From Lactobacillus panisapium (GTDB lineage: Bacteria; Bacillota; Bacilli; Lactobacillales; Lactobacillaceae): a DNA stretch of 64,000 bases. The stretch is taken from positions 458,501 to 522,500 of the forward strand of contig NZ_CP048268.1 in assembly GCF_019469265.1 (NCBI RefSeq), read 5' to 3'. The position numbers were made by a program, and so were the translations under genes. This document shows, in pieces, positions 51,372 to 60,613 of the stretch (position 1 is its first letter; each line of letters starts with the position of its first letter). The notes beneath the pieces were generated by a model. That model was not told the DNA's origin, did not search any database, and saw only the letters and a list, made by a program, of their open reading frames with translations.

Positions 51372-51779
51372 TTAGTCAAATTTGGCTGCTATTTGAACGA
51401 TTTTCCTTTTATCATCAATCTTTAGTTCGCATTCTGTAGTCCGACCAGTTTCTTTTTGGACTGCTTCTGCTAAAATTCCGGCTTCTAGAGAAAACTCATG
51501 ACTATCGCTGTTCAAGCGATCGGTTACACTTTGGCCGCTTAATTCAAAAACGGTCTCAGTTCGCCGCTGCTTTACTCTTGTTAAATCGCCAAATTCAGTG
51601 GTAGCAAAAAAACTGACTACGTCGTCAAAAGACGACAAATCATATTTGCGGGCAATTTTTTTGCCACCCCAATATAAGATTGCCTCATTGTCTTCACCTA
51701 AAATGGTGGGTAAAAGAAAGTCGCGGTATAACTGATTAACAAAATACACGTGTTCGCTTTGTTGCTTGTTGTCTTGCAT
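51372..51779 (-). CDS. YslB-family protein (DUF2507)
   Basis: 135 residues from ATG 51779, which lies 11 bp after AAAAGGGA; ATG 51791 overlaps that site. It shows the DUF2507/YslB pattern: YRDFLLPTILGED, ILYWGGKKIARKY and FSLEAGILAEAVQ. In Bacillus YslB lies near the glutamate racemase gene, and here it is divergent from murI with a short shared region. Function unknown; the fold resembles V4R/heterodimeric transport-type proteins. Confidence 0.85.
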   Translation of the reverse strand: MQDNKQQSEHVYFVNQLYRDFLLPTILGEDNEAILYWGGKKIARKYDLSSFDDVVSFFATTEFGDLTRVKQRRTETVFELSGQSVTDRLNSDSHEFSLEAGILAEAVQKETGRTTECELKIDDKRKIVQIAAKFD

Positions 51780-51858
51780 AAAGAATTTCATCCCTTTTAT
51801 TTTCTTTTATTTTACCGTAAAATTGAGAGAAATAGAAAAAATTGAGGGGATTTATATT

Positions 51859-52647
51859 ATGGATAATCGGCCAATCGGCCTGTTAGATTCTGGCGTTGGT
51901 GGTTTAACTGTTGTCAAAAAAATCATTCAAAAAATGCCAGGCGAATCAACTGTTTTTATCGGTGATAATGCCCATATCCCATATGGTGATAAGACGAAAG
52001 AAGAAATAGTCGAACTGACTAGAAACAGTGTCAATTTTTTATTAAGTAAAAATGTTAAGTTGATTATTTTTGCTTGCAATACTGCCACGGCAGTCGCGAT
52101 GGATATCATCCAAAAAGAAATAACCGTTCCAATTATCGGCGTGATTCAATCTGGAAGCAGTGCGGCAATTCGCGCAACTCAAACTAATCGGGTTGCAGTA
52201 GTTGCCACGCAAATGACAGTGGCACTCCATGCTTACCAAACAGAAATTAATGCGCGCGATCCTAAAGTTCAGGTGACAGAGCTTGCGGCACCACAATTAG
52301 TGCCTTTGATTGAAAAAAATGCTGGCAGATCAAACTATTTGTCAGCCTTGCAGCAAACCCTAAAGCCACTAGAAAATAGCACATTTGATACCTTGATTTT
52401 AGGGTGCACGCATTATCCAATTATTCGTGATGAGTTCGTTCAGTGTCTCCCGACTGGGGTTCAGGTAGTCGATCCTGCAGATCAGGTAGCGGAAAGTACC
52501 TTTGAATTGATGAAGCAAAAAGGGCTGTTAGGTGCCAGTACCCAATCTGCTCAACATGAATATTACACAACTGGTGAGGTTGAGTTAGTAGAAAAATTGG
52601 GCAAAATAGTGCTTAATGACGCTAATTTTACCGCTCATCATTTATAA
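51859..52647 (+). CDS. murI: Glutamate racemase
   Basis: 262 residues from ATG 51859 (GAGGGGA upstream), beginning MDNRPIGLLDSGVGGLTV. The two catalytic cysteines lie in FACNTATA and LGCTHYP. It makes D-glutamate for peptidoglycan. rdgB follows 17 bp later, as in many Firmicutes. An upstream in-frame TTG would add 31 unrelated residues and is rejected. Confidence 0.96.
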   Translation: MDNRPIGLLDSGVGGLTVVKKIIQKMPGESTVFIGDNAHIPYGDKTKEEIVELTRNSVNFLLSKNVKLIIFACNTATAVAMDIIQKEITVPIIGVIQSGSSAAIRATQTNRVAVVATQMTVALHAYQTEINARDPKVQVTELAAPQLVPLIEKNAGRSNYLSALQQTLKPLENSTFDTLILGCTHYPIIRDEFVQCLPTGVQVVDPADQVAESTFELMKQKGLLGASTQSAQHEYYTTGEVELVEKLGKIVLNDANFTAHHL

Positions 52648-52664
52648 AAAAGAAAAGGCAAGTT

Positions 52665-53279
52665 ATGAAAGAAATTTTGTTTGCTACGACCAATTATGGC
52701 AAGGTTAAGGAATTAAAAGAGGCTTTTAAAAAAGCCAAAATAGATGTTGCTATCAAAACTAACAAAGATTTGGCTCATGCGCCAATTGTTGAGGAATATG
52801 GAACAACCTTTGAGCAAAATGCTAAATTAAAGGCGCATGCTCTGGCTGATTACAGTCAAATGGTGACCATTGCTGATGACTCAGGATTAATGGTGGATGC
52901 TCTTGATGGGGCCCCCGGAGTTCGGTCCGCTCGGTTTGCCGGAGAGGAGCATAATGACAGCAAAAATAATGCTAAATTGTTGGTAGAACTTGGCGGGGTA
53001 AAACCTGAAAAAAGGACAGCACGTTTTAATACCACGATTGTGGCTTCGATGCCGGGCAATTTTGCTCAGGATCTAGTCGTTTCGGGTCAGTGTAGTGGCC
53101 TTATTCTGGCGGCTCCTCGAGGAGAAGATGGTTTTGGCTATGATCCTTTGTTTTATGTTCCAGAAAAAGGCAAAACCTTTGCTGAAATGACGGTTGAAGA
53201 AAAAAATAGTTTGTCACACCGTGGCAGGGCAATCCAAAAATTATTGGCTGCTTTTCCTGCCTGGCTAGCGCAATTTTAA
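52665..53279 (+). CDS. rdgB: dITP/XTP pyrophosphatase (RdgB/HAM1)
   Basis: 204 residues; hydrolyses non-canonical purine triphosphates to keep them out of DNA. FATTNYGKVKELKEAF (start loop), IADDSGLMVDALDGAPGVRSARFAG (DDSG active site, first 20: IADDSGLMVDALDGAPGVRS), and the closing MTVEEKNSLSHRGRA are diagnostic. AAAAGGCAAG precedes ATG 52665. Co-transcribed with murI and ended by a shared terminator. Confidence 0.95.
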   Translation: MKEILFATTNYGKVKELKEAFKKAKIDVAIKTNKDLAHAPIVEEYGTTFEQNAKLKAHALADYSQMVTIADDSGLMVDALDGAPGVRSARFAGEEHNDSKNNAKLLVELGGVKPEKRTARFNTTIVASMPGNFAQDLVVSGQCSGLILAAPRGEDGFGYDPLFYVPEKGKTFAEMTVEEKNSLSHRGRAIQKLLAAFPAWLAQF

Positions 53280-53313
53280 AAAGGTTAATCCTAACTATGG
53301 GATTAACCTTTTT
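53277..53313 (+). terminator. Bidirectional terminator between rdgB and mscS
   Basis: AAAAAGGTTAATCC pairs perfectly with GGATTAACCTTTTT. Confidence 0.9.
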
Positions 53314-53315
53314 CA

Positions 53316-54131
53316 TTATTGTGCTAATAAAATGCCATTTGCTTGCAGCGTTTTTAAGTAATGCGTCAAATATTGATCTTGGACAGCTTTTTCATGCCCT
53401 GGTTCGACTTGAAAATGAATGACATATGTAGCTGTTTGGGCTGTCTGTGCGGTAATCCCGATAATATTGGGACCTTGGACAAGGACATTTTTACCTATGT
53501 CTATGTCATTATTTACTTGCTCAATGAGTTGATGAACCTTGTTAAAGTCATTGGAAACTTTTAACTGCAATTCAATATCAAGACCAATACCGCCGTGGGC
53601 GAGATTTTGGACAATTGAGATATTGCGGTTAGGGATGTAGATAATCGAACCATCTGTTCCTTTTAGTCTGGTCGTCCGTAATCCTAGCTGAACAACCACC
53701 CCAGTTTGATTATTAATCTGGACAATGTCACCAACATCAAATTGATCTTCACTCAAAATGAAAAAGCCGTTGACTAAATCACTGACAAAGCCCTGAGCTC
53801 CCATGCCTAAAGCAAGAGAAAAGATACCAGCACTAGCTAGCAAAGTCCCAATTGGAATACCCAATATTGATAAAACAGCAAATAAATAAAAGAAGATAAC
53901 TGTATAAGAAAAAATACTATTAATTAAAGCCGCAACTGTTTTCGATCGCTTGGTTTGTGGGCGCTTGCTATGATTTAAATAATGATTAATAATTTTTTTG
54001 CCAAATTGATTAATTAAATAGAATATCAAAGATGATATTGCTAATTGCCACACAACTGAGATTAATTGCTCGCCAATTTGATCCCAATTGATTTTTAAAA
54101 CTTTTTGGTTGATTTGAAACGCTTGTTTCAT
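53316..54131 (-). CDS. mscS: Small-conductance mechanosensitive channel (MscS family)
   Basis: 271 residues from ATG 54131 (AAAGGCGGG upstream). TM segments near residues 20-45, 70-95 and 100-125; the pore helix GIFSLALGMGAQGFVSDLVNG carries the Gly/Ala packing pattern of MscS TM3 and is followed by the beta domain (FDVGDIVQINNQTGVV) and a C-terminal alpha/beta domain. It gives a second tension-gated channel within 4 kb of mscL. Promoter and start are separate from the ytxG-type unit that diverges from it. Confidence 0.9.
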   Translation of the reverse strand: MKQAFQINQKVLKINWDQIGEQLISVVWQLAISSLIFYLINQFGKKIINHYLNHSKRPQTKRSKTVAALINSIFSYTVIFFYLFAVLSILGIPIGTLLASAGIFSLALGMGAQGFVSDLVNGFFILSEDQFDVGDIVQINNQTGVVVQLGLRTTRLKGTDGSIIYIPNRNISIVQNLAHGGIGLDIELQLKVSNDFNKVHQLIEQVNNDIDIGKNVLVQGPNIIGITAQTAQTATYVIHFQVEPGHEKAVQDQYLTHYLKTLQANGILLAQ

Positions 54132-54242
54132 GGTTCCCGCCTTTCTTATATGCATATTAACTATAGCAAAATATTACATATAGATTGAGATTGAAGCATT
54201 TTCATGCTAGACTTTTTTTAGGTATAGAATTGGAGGTTGAAG

Positions 54243-54671
54243 ATGATAATGTCTTATGGTGCATTAGCAGGTATAATTGCTGCGGTTGCATTATTAATTT
54301 TAGTACTTTTCACAATTCCTGTGCTTATTCGTGCCACAAAGGCGACAAAACAAGCAGAAGAAATGATCAAGAGTGCCAATGAATCAATACAGCAGATTTC
54401 GAAAGAAGCTGATGTCTTGCTTCAGCAAACAGGTGATTTACTTGATAAAACCAATGTGTTATTGGCGGACGTGAACGTTAAAATGGAAACCCTAGATCCA
54501 GTGGTTCAAGCAGCCGCAGATTTAGGAGTTAGCGTTTCGGATGTTAACGCGTCCTCCCGTAAGATGGCAAAACGCGTCAGCAACTTCCGTCTGAAAGGCA
54601 ATAACGGAATAATGTCTTCTGCTTTATCGTCGATGTTTGCACGTCGTAGGCGTCGTAAAGGTAAGGATTAG
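54243..54671 (+). CDS. DUF948 (YtxG-like) membrane protein
   Basis: 142 residues from ATG 54243, 6 bp after TGGAGG; ATG 54249 and TTG 54237 are alternatives. One N-terminal membrane helix (about 5-30), then a long helical, coiled-coil-like stretch (KATKQAEEMIKSANESIQQI...) and a very basic C-terminus (RRRRRKGKD). Matches the YtxG/DUF948 family, which sits beside ytxH and near ccpA in Bacillus, as here. Function poorly known; envelope stress is suggested in the family. Confidence 0.88.
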   Translation: MIMSYGALAGIIAAVALLILVLFTIPVLIRATKATKQAEEMIKSANESIQQISKEADVLLQQTGDLLDKTNVLLADVNVKMETLDPVVQAAADLGVSVSDVNASSRKMAKRVSNFRLKGNNGIMSSALSSMFARRRRRKGKD

Positions 54672-54689
54672 TAAAAAGGAGTTACTACG

Positions 54690-55067
54690 ATGAGAAAATT
54701 TACTGATTTTGTATTAGGTGCTATTGTAGGTGGAGCAGCAGGTTTTTTAGCTGGCTCATTGCTTGTTAGCGATAATCAAATTGATGAATTAAAGAGAAAA
54801 GTTAAGAATAATGATACCGTTCAAGATTTAAAGAAAAAATATGATAACGGTACAGAAGTAGTTAAAAATCAATTGGCATCATTCCCTAAGAATGTCGAGG
54901 ATGATTCTGAATTAAAAGATTTTGATGATATTGTCATTGATAATTCAAAAGATGATGACCCAATTCAAAAGGACAATGCAGAAAAATCAGTTGATGATCT
55001 GCATAATGCTGAAGGTCCAGAGGATCCAGGCGTTTTGCCAAAGGATGACACTTTACCAAGACCTTAA
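54690..55067 (+). CDS. YtxH-domain protein
   Basis: 125 residues. The N-terminal hydrophobic, glycine-rich helix (FVLGAIVGGAAGFLAGSLLV) is the YtxH signature, followed by a charged helical part and an acidic tail (DDDPIQKDNAEKSVDDL...). Probably a membrane-attached cytosolic protein. It follows the DUF948 gene by 18 bp with AAAAGGAG and is ended by a strong terminator shared with pepQ. Confidence 0.87.
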   Translation: MRKFTDFVLGAIVGGAAGFLAGSLLVSDNQIDELKRKVKNNDTVQDLKKKYDNGTEVVKNQLASFPKNVEDDSELKDFDDIVIDNSKDDDPIQKDNAEKSVDDLHNAEGPEDPGVLPKDDTLPRP

Positions 55068-55080
55068 CAATTAAGTTAAC

Positions 55081-55128
55081 AAAAAATGCACTAGCAGGAG
55101 CAATCTCCCGCCAGTGCATTTTTATTAT
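55081..55128 (+). terminator. Bidirectional terminator between ytxH-like gene and pepQ
   Basis: AAATGCACTAGCAGGAG pairs with CTCCCGCCAGTGCATTT, followed by a T-run. Confidence 0.9.
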
Positions 55129-55135
55129 AGAGAAA

Positions 55136-56242
55136 TTAGTCGTTGAGCGGAATGTACTTAAGCTCTTTGTCAGTATGTGTAAATGGTTGGTAACCGTCTT
55201 TAGTGACAACGCCGCAGTCTTCGATTCTTACACCTGCAACACCAGGGATGTAAATGCCAGGTTCAATCGAAAAGCACATGCCTTCCTCAATAATTAAGTC
55301 ATTGCCTTGAACAATTGAAGGATATTCGTGCACATCCTTGCCAATTCCGTGACCTAAGCGGTGAATGAAATATTCGCCGTAGCCGGCCTTAGTAATCACG
55401 TCACGGGCAACGCTATCTAGTTCAGAAGCTGTCATCCCTGGTTTAACAGCATCAATTGCGGCTTGTTGTGCTTCACGGTCGATCTCGTAGATTTCTTTTT
55501 CCTTTGCGCTTGGTTCACCATAAGCAACTGTTCGACTAGAATCGGATGCATAGCCGTTGTGCATAGTTCCAAGATCAAATAGCACTAATTCATTAGGTGC
55601 TATTTTGTTCATTGTTGGGCCTAAATGAGGATTAGCAGCATTTGCACCGGCTTGCACGATAGTTTCAAAACTTTCGTGCATAACACCTTTTTGCAGTTTT
55701 AACTGATAATCAATTTGACCAGCAATATATCTTTCGGTTACGCCAGTCTTAATGGCGTTAAAACCGATTTGGAAAGCAAAGTCAGCTTCTTCACCGGCAG
55801 CTTGTAATTGCTTAATTTCTTCAGGCGTCTTATACAAACGAATTTTAGCGATAAAGTTAGACACATCGGCATCAAAGTTGGCATCAGGGAATTGTTGATG
55901 AAGCAATTGGTAGTGAGAAACAGACAAATTATTTTTCTCAAGCGCCCATTTTTGGTATGCTGTAGTTCTGTGCTTAACTTTGTCAGCAATTACAGCCCAA
56001 GGATCTTCTGAATCAAGGTAGCCATAAACATCGCCATTCCAAGCAGAATTTTTGGCTTCTTCTACATTTAGGGCAGGAACAAAGACGAATGGGTCTTGGT
56101 CCTTGAAAGCTAGAAGAGCGAAAATTCGTTCATGCGGCTCCATATCATAACCTGTAAAATAGGCTATTGTGGTTGGATTTGAAATATAAGCTACGTCGTT
56201 ATTAGAACTCTGTAGCCATTCTTGCAATTTGGTTAAATTCAT
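55136..56242 (-). CDS. pepQ: Xaa-Pro dipeptidase
   Basis: 368 residues from ATG 56242 ([24 protein letters not shown] upstream). Pita-bread metalloprotease fold with dinuclear metal ligands in [41 protein letters not shown] and RIEDCG. It cleaves X-Pro dipeptides from casein- or protein-derived peptides. It is divergent from ccpA, a conserved pairing in lactobacilli, and the shared region has a perfect cre. Confidence 0.95.
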   Translation of the reverse strand: MNLTKLQEWLQSSNNDVAYISNPTTIAYFTGYDMEPHERIFALLAFKDQDPFVFVPALNVEEAKNSAWNGDVYGYLDSEDPWAVIADKVKHRTTAYQKWALEKNNLSVSHYQLLHQQFPDANFDADVSNFIAKIRLYKTPEEIKQLQAAGEEADFAFQIGFNAIKTGVTERYIAGQIDYQLKLQKGVMHESFETIVQAGANAANPHLGPTMNKIAPNELVLFDLGTMHNGYASDSSRTVAYGEPSAKEKEIYEIDREAQQAAIDAVKPGMTASELDSVARDVITKAGYGEYFIHRLGHGIGKDVHEYPSIVQGNDLIIEEGMCFSIEPGIYIPGVAGVRIEDCGVVTKDGYQPFTHTDKELKYIPLND

Positions 56243-56318
56243 AAACTTTTCCTTTCGTATCAAGCGGTAATTAAGAAAAGTATATCATGTTCTTGAGTTG
56301 AAAAAATGAAAGAATAGC

Positions 56319-56332
56319 TGTAAACGTTTGCA
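56319..56332 (+). promoter_or_regulatory. cre between pepQ and ccpA
   Basis: TGTAAACGTTTGCA matches the cre consensus at every conserved position. It lies upstream of a TTTGCA-N16-TATACT promoter (56336-56363), giving autoregulation of ccpA and possible control of pepQ. Confidence 0.85.
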
Positions 56333-56387
56333 CTTTTTGCAAAAGAATGATAAATTTTATACTAGTACATAAGATAGGGGAAATAAG

Positions 56388-57389
56388 ATGCGTAAACAAG
56401 ATATTACAATTTATGATGTTGCTCGCGAGGCCAAGGTATCGATGGCCACAGTTTCACGGGTTGTTAATGGTAACACCAACGTGCGTAAAGATACACGTGA
56501 TCGGGTAATGAAAGTGATTAATCGTTTGCACTACCAACCAAATGCTGTAGCGCAGGGACTAGCCTCTAAGAGAACAACAACTGTCGGGTTGATTGTGCCG
56601 GATTTAACCAACCTTTATTTTGCTGAACTTTCAAAAGGAATCGACGATATTGCCCTTTTGTATAAGTATAATATTATTATTACGAGCATTGAGAATCGTT
56701 TGATGCGTGAAGATCAAGCAATCCAGGGCTTGCTGAATAAGCAGGTTGATGGGGTTATTTACATGTCTGATAGTTTGCCAGAAGAAGCTGTCGAGGCTTT
56801 TAAACGGACTGATACACCCGTAGTTTTGGCAGGAACCAAGGATAACCACCAAGAATTTCCTTCCGTTGCAATTGACTACAAGAAAGCCGATACTGAGGCT
56901 TTGAACTTGCTTTATAACGATGGTAAAAAGAACTTAGCACTTGTTTTGGATAATCCTGATACGGTTGTTAACGCTGAGAATCGCATTCCAGCCTACAAGA
57001 AATTCTTAGAAGAACATAATTTAGGTGAAGGTCATATTTATAGTCACATTAAGGATCATTCTGACGGCTATAACCTCTTCTCGCAACTAAGTCAAGATGG
57101 TATTGATGGTGTAATCGTAACTAGCGATGTTACTGCTGTCGGTATTTTGAATTCAGCAATTGATGCTGGAAAGAAAGTTCCAGATGACTTGGAAATTATT
57201 ACGGCTAGCGCAACTCAAATCGCTTCTGTCGTTCGTCCGGCTCTAACAGCTATTCGTCAACCCCTTTATGATATTGGTGCTGTAGCAATGAGAATGCTGA
57301 CCAAATTGATGAATAATGAAAAAGTAGACAATATGCAAATTGAATTGCCATATGAATTACTGAAAAAACAGAGTACTTCAAATAACTAA
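56388..57389 (+). CDS. ccpA: Catabolite control protein A
   Basis: 333-residue LacI-family regulator. The N-terminal HTH TIYDVAREAKVSMATVSRVVNG (first 20: TIYDVAREAKVSMATVSRVV) and hinge PNAVAQGLASKRT are followed by a periplasmic-binding-protein-like core that binds HPr-Ser-P. It is the master of carbon catabolite repression and would act on the cre sites listed in the sugar genes of this window. AGGGGAA precedes ATG 56388. Divergent from pepQ, ended by a bidirectional terminator. Confidence 0.96.
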   Translation: MRKQDITIYDVAREAKVSMATVSRVVNGNTNVRKDTRDRVMKVINRLHYQPNAVAQGLASKRTTTVGLIVPDLTNLYFAELSKGIDDIALLYKYNIIITSIENRLMREDQAIQGLLNKQVDGVIYMSDSLPEEAVEAFKRTDTPVVLAGTKDNHQEFPSVAIDYKKADTEALNLLYNDGKKNLALVLDNPDTVVNAENRIPAYKKFLEEHNLGEGHIYSHIKDHSDGYNLFSQLSQDGIDGVIVTSDVTAVGILNSAIDAGKKVPDDLEIITASATQIASVVRPALTAIRQPLYDIGAVAMRMLTKLMNNEKVDNMQIELPYELLKKQSTSNN

Positions 57390-57399
57390 ATGATTTAAC

Positions 57400-57437
57400 T
57401 AAAAACCCGTTACACATTTGTGTAACGGGTTTTTGCT
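57400..57437 (+). terminator. Bidirectional terminator between ccpA and the GDPD gene
   Basis: AAAAACCCGTTACAC pairs with GTGTAACGGGTTTTT around a 4-base loop. Confidence 0.92.
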
Positions 57438-57440
57438 ACG

Positions 57441-58808
57441 CTAATTTAATTGCGCTGCTAATTTAATTTTTTGGGTAAAAGTAAGTTCTCTTGGCGCTTG
57501 TAGCGGCTGATATTGCGTCAAGGCAATATTAGGATAACGGCTCATTCGCGGCAAATTATGATAGTTTTTCCAACTGGTTTCGTCGAAAAAGCCGTAAAAG
57601 AGAATATCACGGGCCTTAACCCAGCCTAGAGATGTTTTGAGCCACATGCTCTTAGGACTACCATTGAAATTATAGATGCGATAAAGCTGGTTAAGGGGCA
57701 TTTTCTTCTTAGTTTTTGCCTGATTTTCTGGATAACGGTAAAGCGCAACTTCTTTTTGCGGCCGTGCGATAACTTGCTTATCTTGGTACGGGGCAACATC
57801 TTGCGGCTTTAAATCCAGGGTAACAAATTCAGCGGAAATAAAGGTTTGGTTGTCTATTTGATAATAAAGCTGGTTATGTGCCCGCACACCATACGATACC
57901 TCTAATTTTTGCCCAGGATAAACAAACTTTTTGCGTTTAATTCGAACATATGGGTTCATCATTGTGGCAGCTTTTTTATTGCCGAAGTATAACCCCTTGC
58001 GGTGGATATCGTATTTATGCGTTCCTTCTTTTGCCAATTTGTACTTGAAACCGGTACTGGGAAAGTTGGTCACGACACCGTCAATGTTTTTGTTAATTAG
58101 CCAATGCCACAATTCAGGCGATTCGTCCATTTCTGTCCAAACAAAAACCTGTTTGTTTAGCTGGTGCAACCAGTGAATTAGCCAAGAGTGATTTAAAATT
58201 AAATCAGATGATACGTTGACTGCATTAACTTGCGGAAGATTGCTGAAGTTCATTCGTTTTAAACTGCCGACAATTAAGATTAAATATGCATCAGGCATAA
58301 TTTCCCGAAAATGAAATAAACTGGCAGCAGAAAATGAGTGAATCATGACCCGTTTTTCCATGTGATATTTTTTAATTGTTGCCGCAATTTTATCTTCAAG
58401 TTCATAAGAAGAATCAATTGAGTGATCTATTTTTGTTTCTAAAATAAATTTTGTATCTGGCTTTTTTTGATAATGTTCAAATAGTTCCGCTAAACTCAGC
58501 ACATGTTCACCATTATCATATGTTAATTGACTAAGTGCTTGCCAAGTATTTTGTGATACAATTGCATGTGTATGGGTAACTCGAAACAAATCATCATCAT
58601 GCGAAACGACCAGTTCTCCGTCTGATGACAGATGAAGGTCGAGTTCAACGTAATCGGCGCCGGAGTTGAAAGCAGAATCATCACTCTGAATAGTTTCTTC
58701 AGGGTATTTAGTGGGATCCCCGCGGTGCCCGACAACAGTGAAACCAGTTGTTGTCAAAAAGATTAAGCTAAAAAAGAGAGCCGTAATTAGATGGCTTTTA
58801 CGTTTCAT
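57441..58808 (-). CDS. Extracytoplasmic glycerophosphodiester phosphodiesterase with wall-binding tail
   Basis: 455 residues from ATG 58808 (AGAGGTG upstream). A signal/anchor segment (about 5-24) is followed by the GDPD domain (about 25-250): VVGHRGDPTKYPEETI, ELDLHLSSDGELVVSHDDDL with the metal and catalytic His/Arg/Glu/Asp residues intact. Residues about 255-440 hold SH3/GW-like repeats (RKGLYFGNKKAATM, YDIHRKG) that could bind teichoic acid. It probably cleaves glycerophosphodiesters or glycerol-phosphate polymers outside the cell. Convergent with ccpA. Confidence 0.88.
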   Translation of the reverse strand: MKRKSHLITALFFSLIFLTTTGFTVVGHRGDPTKYPEETIQSDDSAFNSGADYVELDLHLSSDGELVVSHDDDLFRVTHTHAIVSQNTWQALSQLTYDNGEHVLSLAELFEHYQKKPDTKFILETKIDHSIDSSYELEDKIAATIKKYHMEKRVMIHSFSAASLFHFREIMPDAYLILIVGSLKRMNFSNLPQVNAVNVSSDLILNHSWLIHWLHQLNKQVFVWTEMDESPELWHWLINKNIDGVVTNFPSTGFKYKLAKEGTHKYDIHRKGLYFGNKKAATMMNPYVRIKRKKFVYPGQKLEVSYGVRAHNQLYYQIDNQTFISAEFVTLDLKPQDVAPYQDKQVIARPQKEVALYRYPENQAKTKKKMPLNQLYRIYNFNGSPKSMWLKTSLGWVKARDILFYGFFDETSWKNYHNLPRMSRYPNIALTQYQPLQAPRELTFTQKIKLAAQLN

Positions 58809-58892
58809 GTGTACACCTCTATCGTTTATTACAATAGCATGGTTGCACATTTTTTGCTATATGTAACAGTTTTAATTTCATAGGTATAATTA

Positions 58893-59225
58893 ATGAATCA
58901 ACAATATGAAGAATTAGATTTAATTGAAGAAATCACTCGTAATGATAACAGCAAGTATTTTGAAATTTCAAATATCGACCAAAATGGGATTGCTGAACTA
59001 GCAGTTGACCGGGGCAAAATTAAGAATGTGCGCATTTTGCAGTTGAACATCCCGCGAACGACGGCATTAGTTACTTATGAAAAGTACATCAATAAAACTT
59101 ACCAGCTTGAAACGTTGACTAATGAGGAAGATTGGAAAAATCCTGACTGGGTAGAATGGGAAAAGCCTAAGGGTAAAATCTTGGACGCTTATAAGATGAT
59201 TTTAAAATCCAATCAGATTGGATAG
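58893..59225 (+). CDS. Conserved small protein of unknown function
   Basis: 110 residues, acidic first half (EELDLIEEITRNDNSKYF), no signal or membrane segment. A central beta-rich part (IKNVRILQLNIPRTTALVTY) and a Trp-containing C-terminal (EDWKNPDWVEWEKPKG). No ribosome-binding site is visible, and a TATAAT sits only 2 bp before the ATG, so the true start or promoter may differ. It precedes the YunD-type gene by 3 bp and so belongs to that operon. Family not recognised. Confidence 0.65.
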   Translation: MNQQYEELDLIEEITRNDNSKYFEISNIDQNGIAELAVDRGKIKNVRILQLNIPRTTALVTYEKYINKTYQLETLTNEEDWKNPDWVEWEKPKGKILDAYKMILKSNQIG

Positions 59226-59228
59226 AAA

Positions 59229-60608
59229 GTGGGAGAAATGGAAAAACTACGCATTTTACATACTAATGATTTGCATTCACACTTTGAACACTTTCCCAAA
59301 ATTGGCCGGTATCTTCATGAGGCACAAAAAGATCAATCAGTTGATCAAGTTTTCACGTTTGATGCCGGTGATTTTATGGACCGTTCCCACCCTTTAACGG
59401 ATGCAACATACGGGCAAGCTAACATTAAATTAATGAATTCTTTTCATTATGATGCAATTACGATTGGTAATAATGAGGGGATTTCCAACTCACATGAGGT
59501 GGTTGAGCATTTATTTGATCATGCTAAATTTCCCGTCATTTTGGCCAACCTCCGTGAGGAAGATGAGTCAATGCCGCACTGGGCCGTTCAAAATAAGATT
59601 ATCACTACCAAAAAGGGTACCCGAATTGCCTTAATCGGTCTAACTGCCGCATATCCGCTTTCTTATGAGCCTAACCACTGGCACGTTAAAATGCTAAAAG
59701 AAACAATGGATGATGTGTTACCTAAAATTGCTGGACAGTATGATGTGCTCATTTTATTAACACATGTTGGTCTAAACATGGATGAGTTTTTGGCAAAAAA
59801 TTATCCCCAGATTGATTTAATTGTTGGCGGTCATACGCACGATTTATTGAAGCATGGCAAAAGGGTAAATGGTGTTTGGATTACGCAAACCGGTAAGTGG
59901 GGTAATTACGTTGGTAATACTTACGTGGAAATTGATGATCAGCACCATGTAAAGAAAATAACGCCGCATGTCGAGCCAACAAGCTTGATGAAAGAGCATA
60001 ATGGCGATATTGAAACAATTCTAGGTTATTGTGAATGCGGTAAGGAAATTCTAAGTCGTGAACAAGTAGCGAATTTACCGGAAAAATATGATGACGATTA
60101 TGAGGCAACAATTAATGTTTCAATGGATGCCATTGCTGATTTTGCTAAAACCGACTTGGCAATGCTGAGTACTGGACTCTTTCTGCAACCTTTTAAGCGC
60201 GGCATCTTAACCAAATATGATTTACAAGTGGCTTTACCACACTCCATGCACGTTGTTAGATCAAAATTAAAGGGCAAGGATTTGTGGCGCTTGGTCATGG
60301 AGATTGAGAAGAATCGTCATTACCTTGATCATTTTCACTTGCAGGGGATGAGTTTTCGCGGCAAAATTTTTGGTCAAATGCATTACCGTGGAATCAAATT
60401 TGACCCGATAAGCAGAATAGTTTACGTTAAAGGCAAAGAAATTGATCCTGCTAAGGAATATGAAATTGCGGTGTTAGATCACTATGTTCTAGTGCCGTTT
60501 TTCCCTACTTTAGCTATAGTTGGTGATAATAAGTTTTTATTCCCACAATTTTTACGTGAAGTAATTGGGGATTATTTGGCCAAAAAATATCCTATTAACA
60601 GGAAGTGA
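59229..60608 (+). CDS. YunD-like metallophosphatase/5'-nucleotidase-family protein
   Basis: 459 residues from GTG 59229; ATG 59238 (MEKLRILHTND) is an alternative, but GGGAG is only 2 bp from it. The calcineurin-like metallophosphatase domain (about 1-230) has HTNDLHSHFE, DAGDFMDRS, IGNNEG and VGGHTHD; the C-terminal 5'-nucleotidase-type domain follows (about 285-455). No signal peptide, so it should be cytosolic, unlike classical UshA. It heads the yunD-yutD-HAD-TIGR01906 cluster known from Firmicutes. Substrate uncertain: nucleotides or nucleotide-sugars. Confidence 0.87.
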   Translation: MGEMEKLRILHTNDLHSHFEHFPKIGRYLHEAQKDQSVDQVFTFDAGDFMDRSHPLTDATYGQANIKLMNSFHYDAITIGNNEGISNSHEVVEHLFDHAKFPVILANLREEDESMPHWAVQNKIITTKKGTRIALIGLTAAYPLSYEPNHWHVKMLKETMDDVLPKIAGQYDVLILLTHVGLNMDEFLAKNYPQIDLIVGGHTHDLLKHGKRVNGVWITQTGKWGNYVGNTYVEIDDQHHVKKITPHVEPTSLMKEHNGDIETILGYCECGKEILSREQVANLPEKYDDDYEATINVSMDAIADFAKTDLAMLSTGLFLQPFKRGILTKYDLQVALPHSMHVVRSKLKGKDLWRLVMEIEKNRHYLDHFHLQGMSFRGKIFGQMHYRGIKFDPISRIVYVKGKEIDPAKEYEIAVLDHYVLVPFFPTLAIVGDNKFLFPQFLREVIGDYLAKKYPINRK

Positions 60609-60613
60609 ACCTA

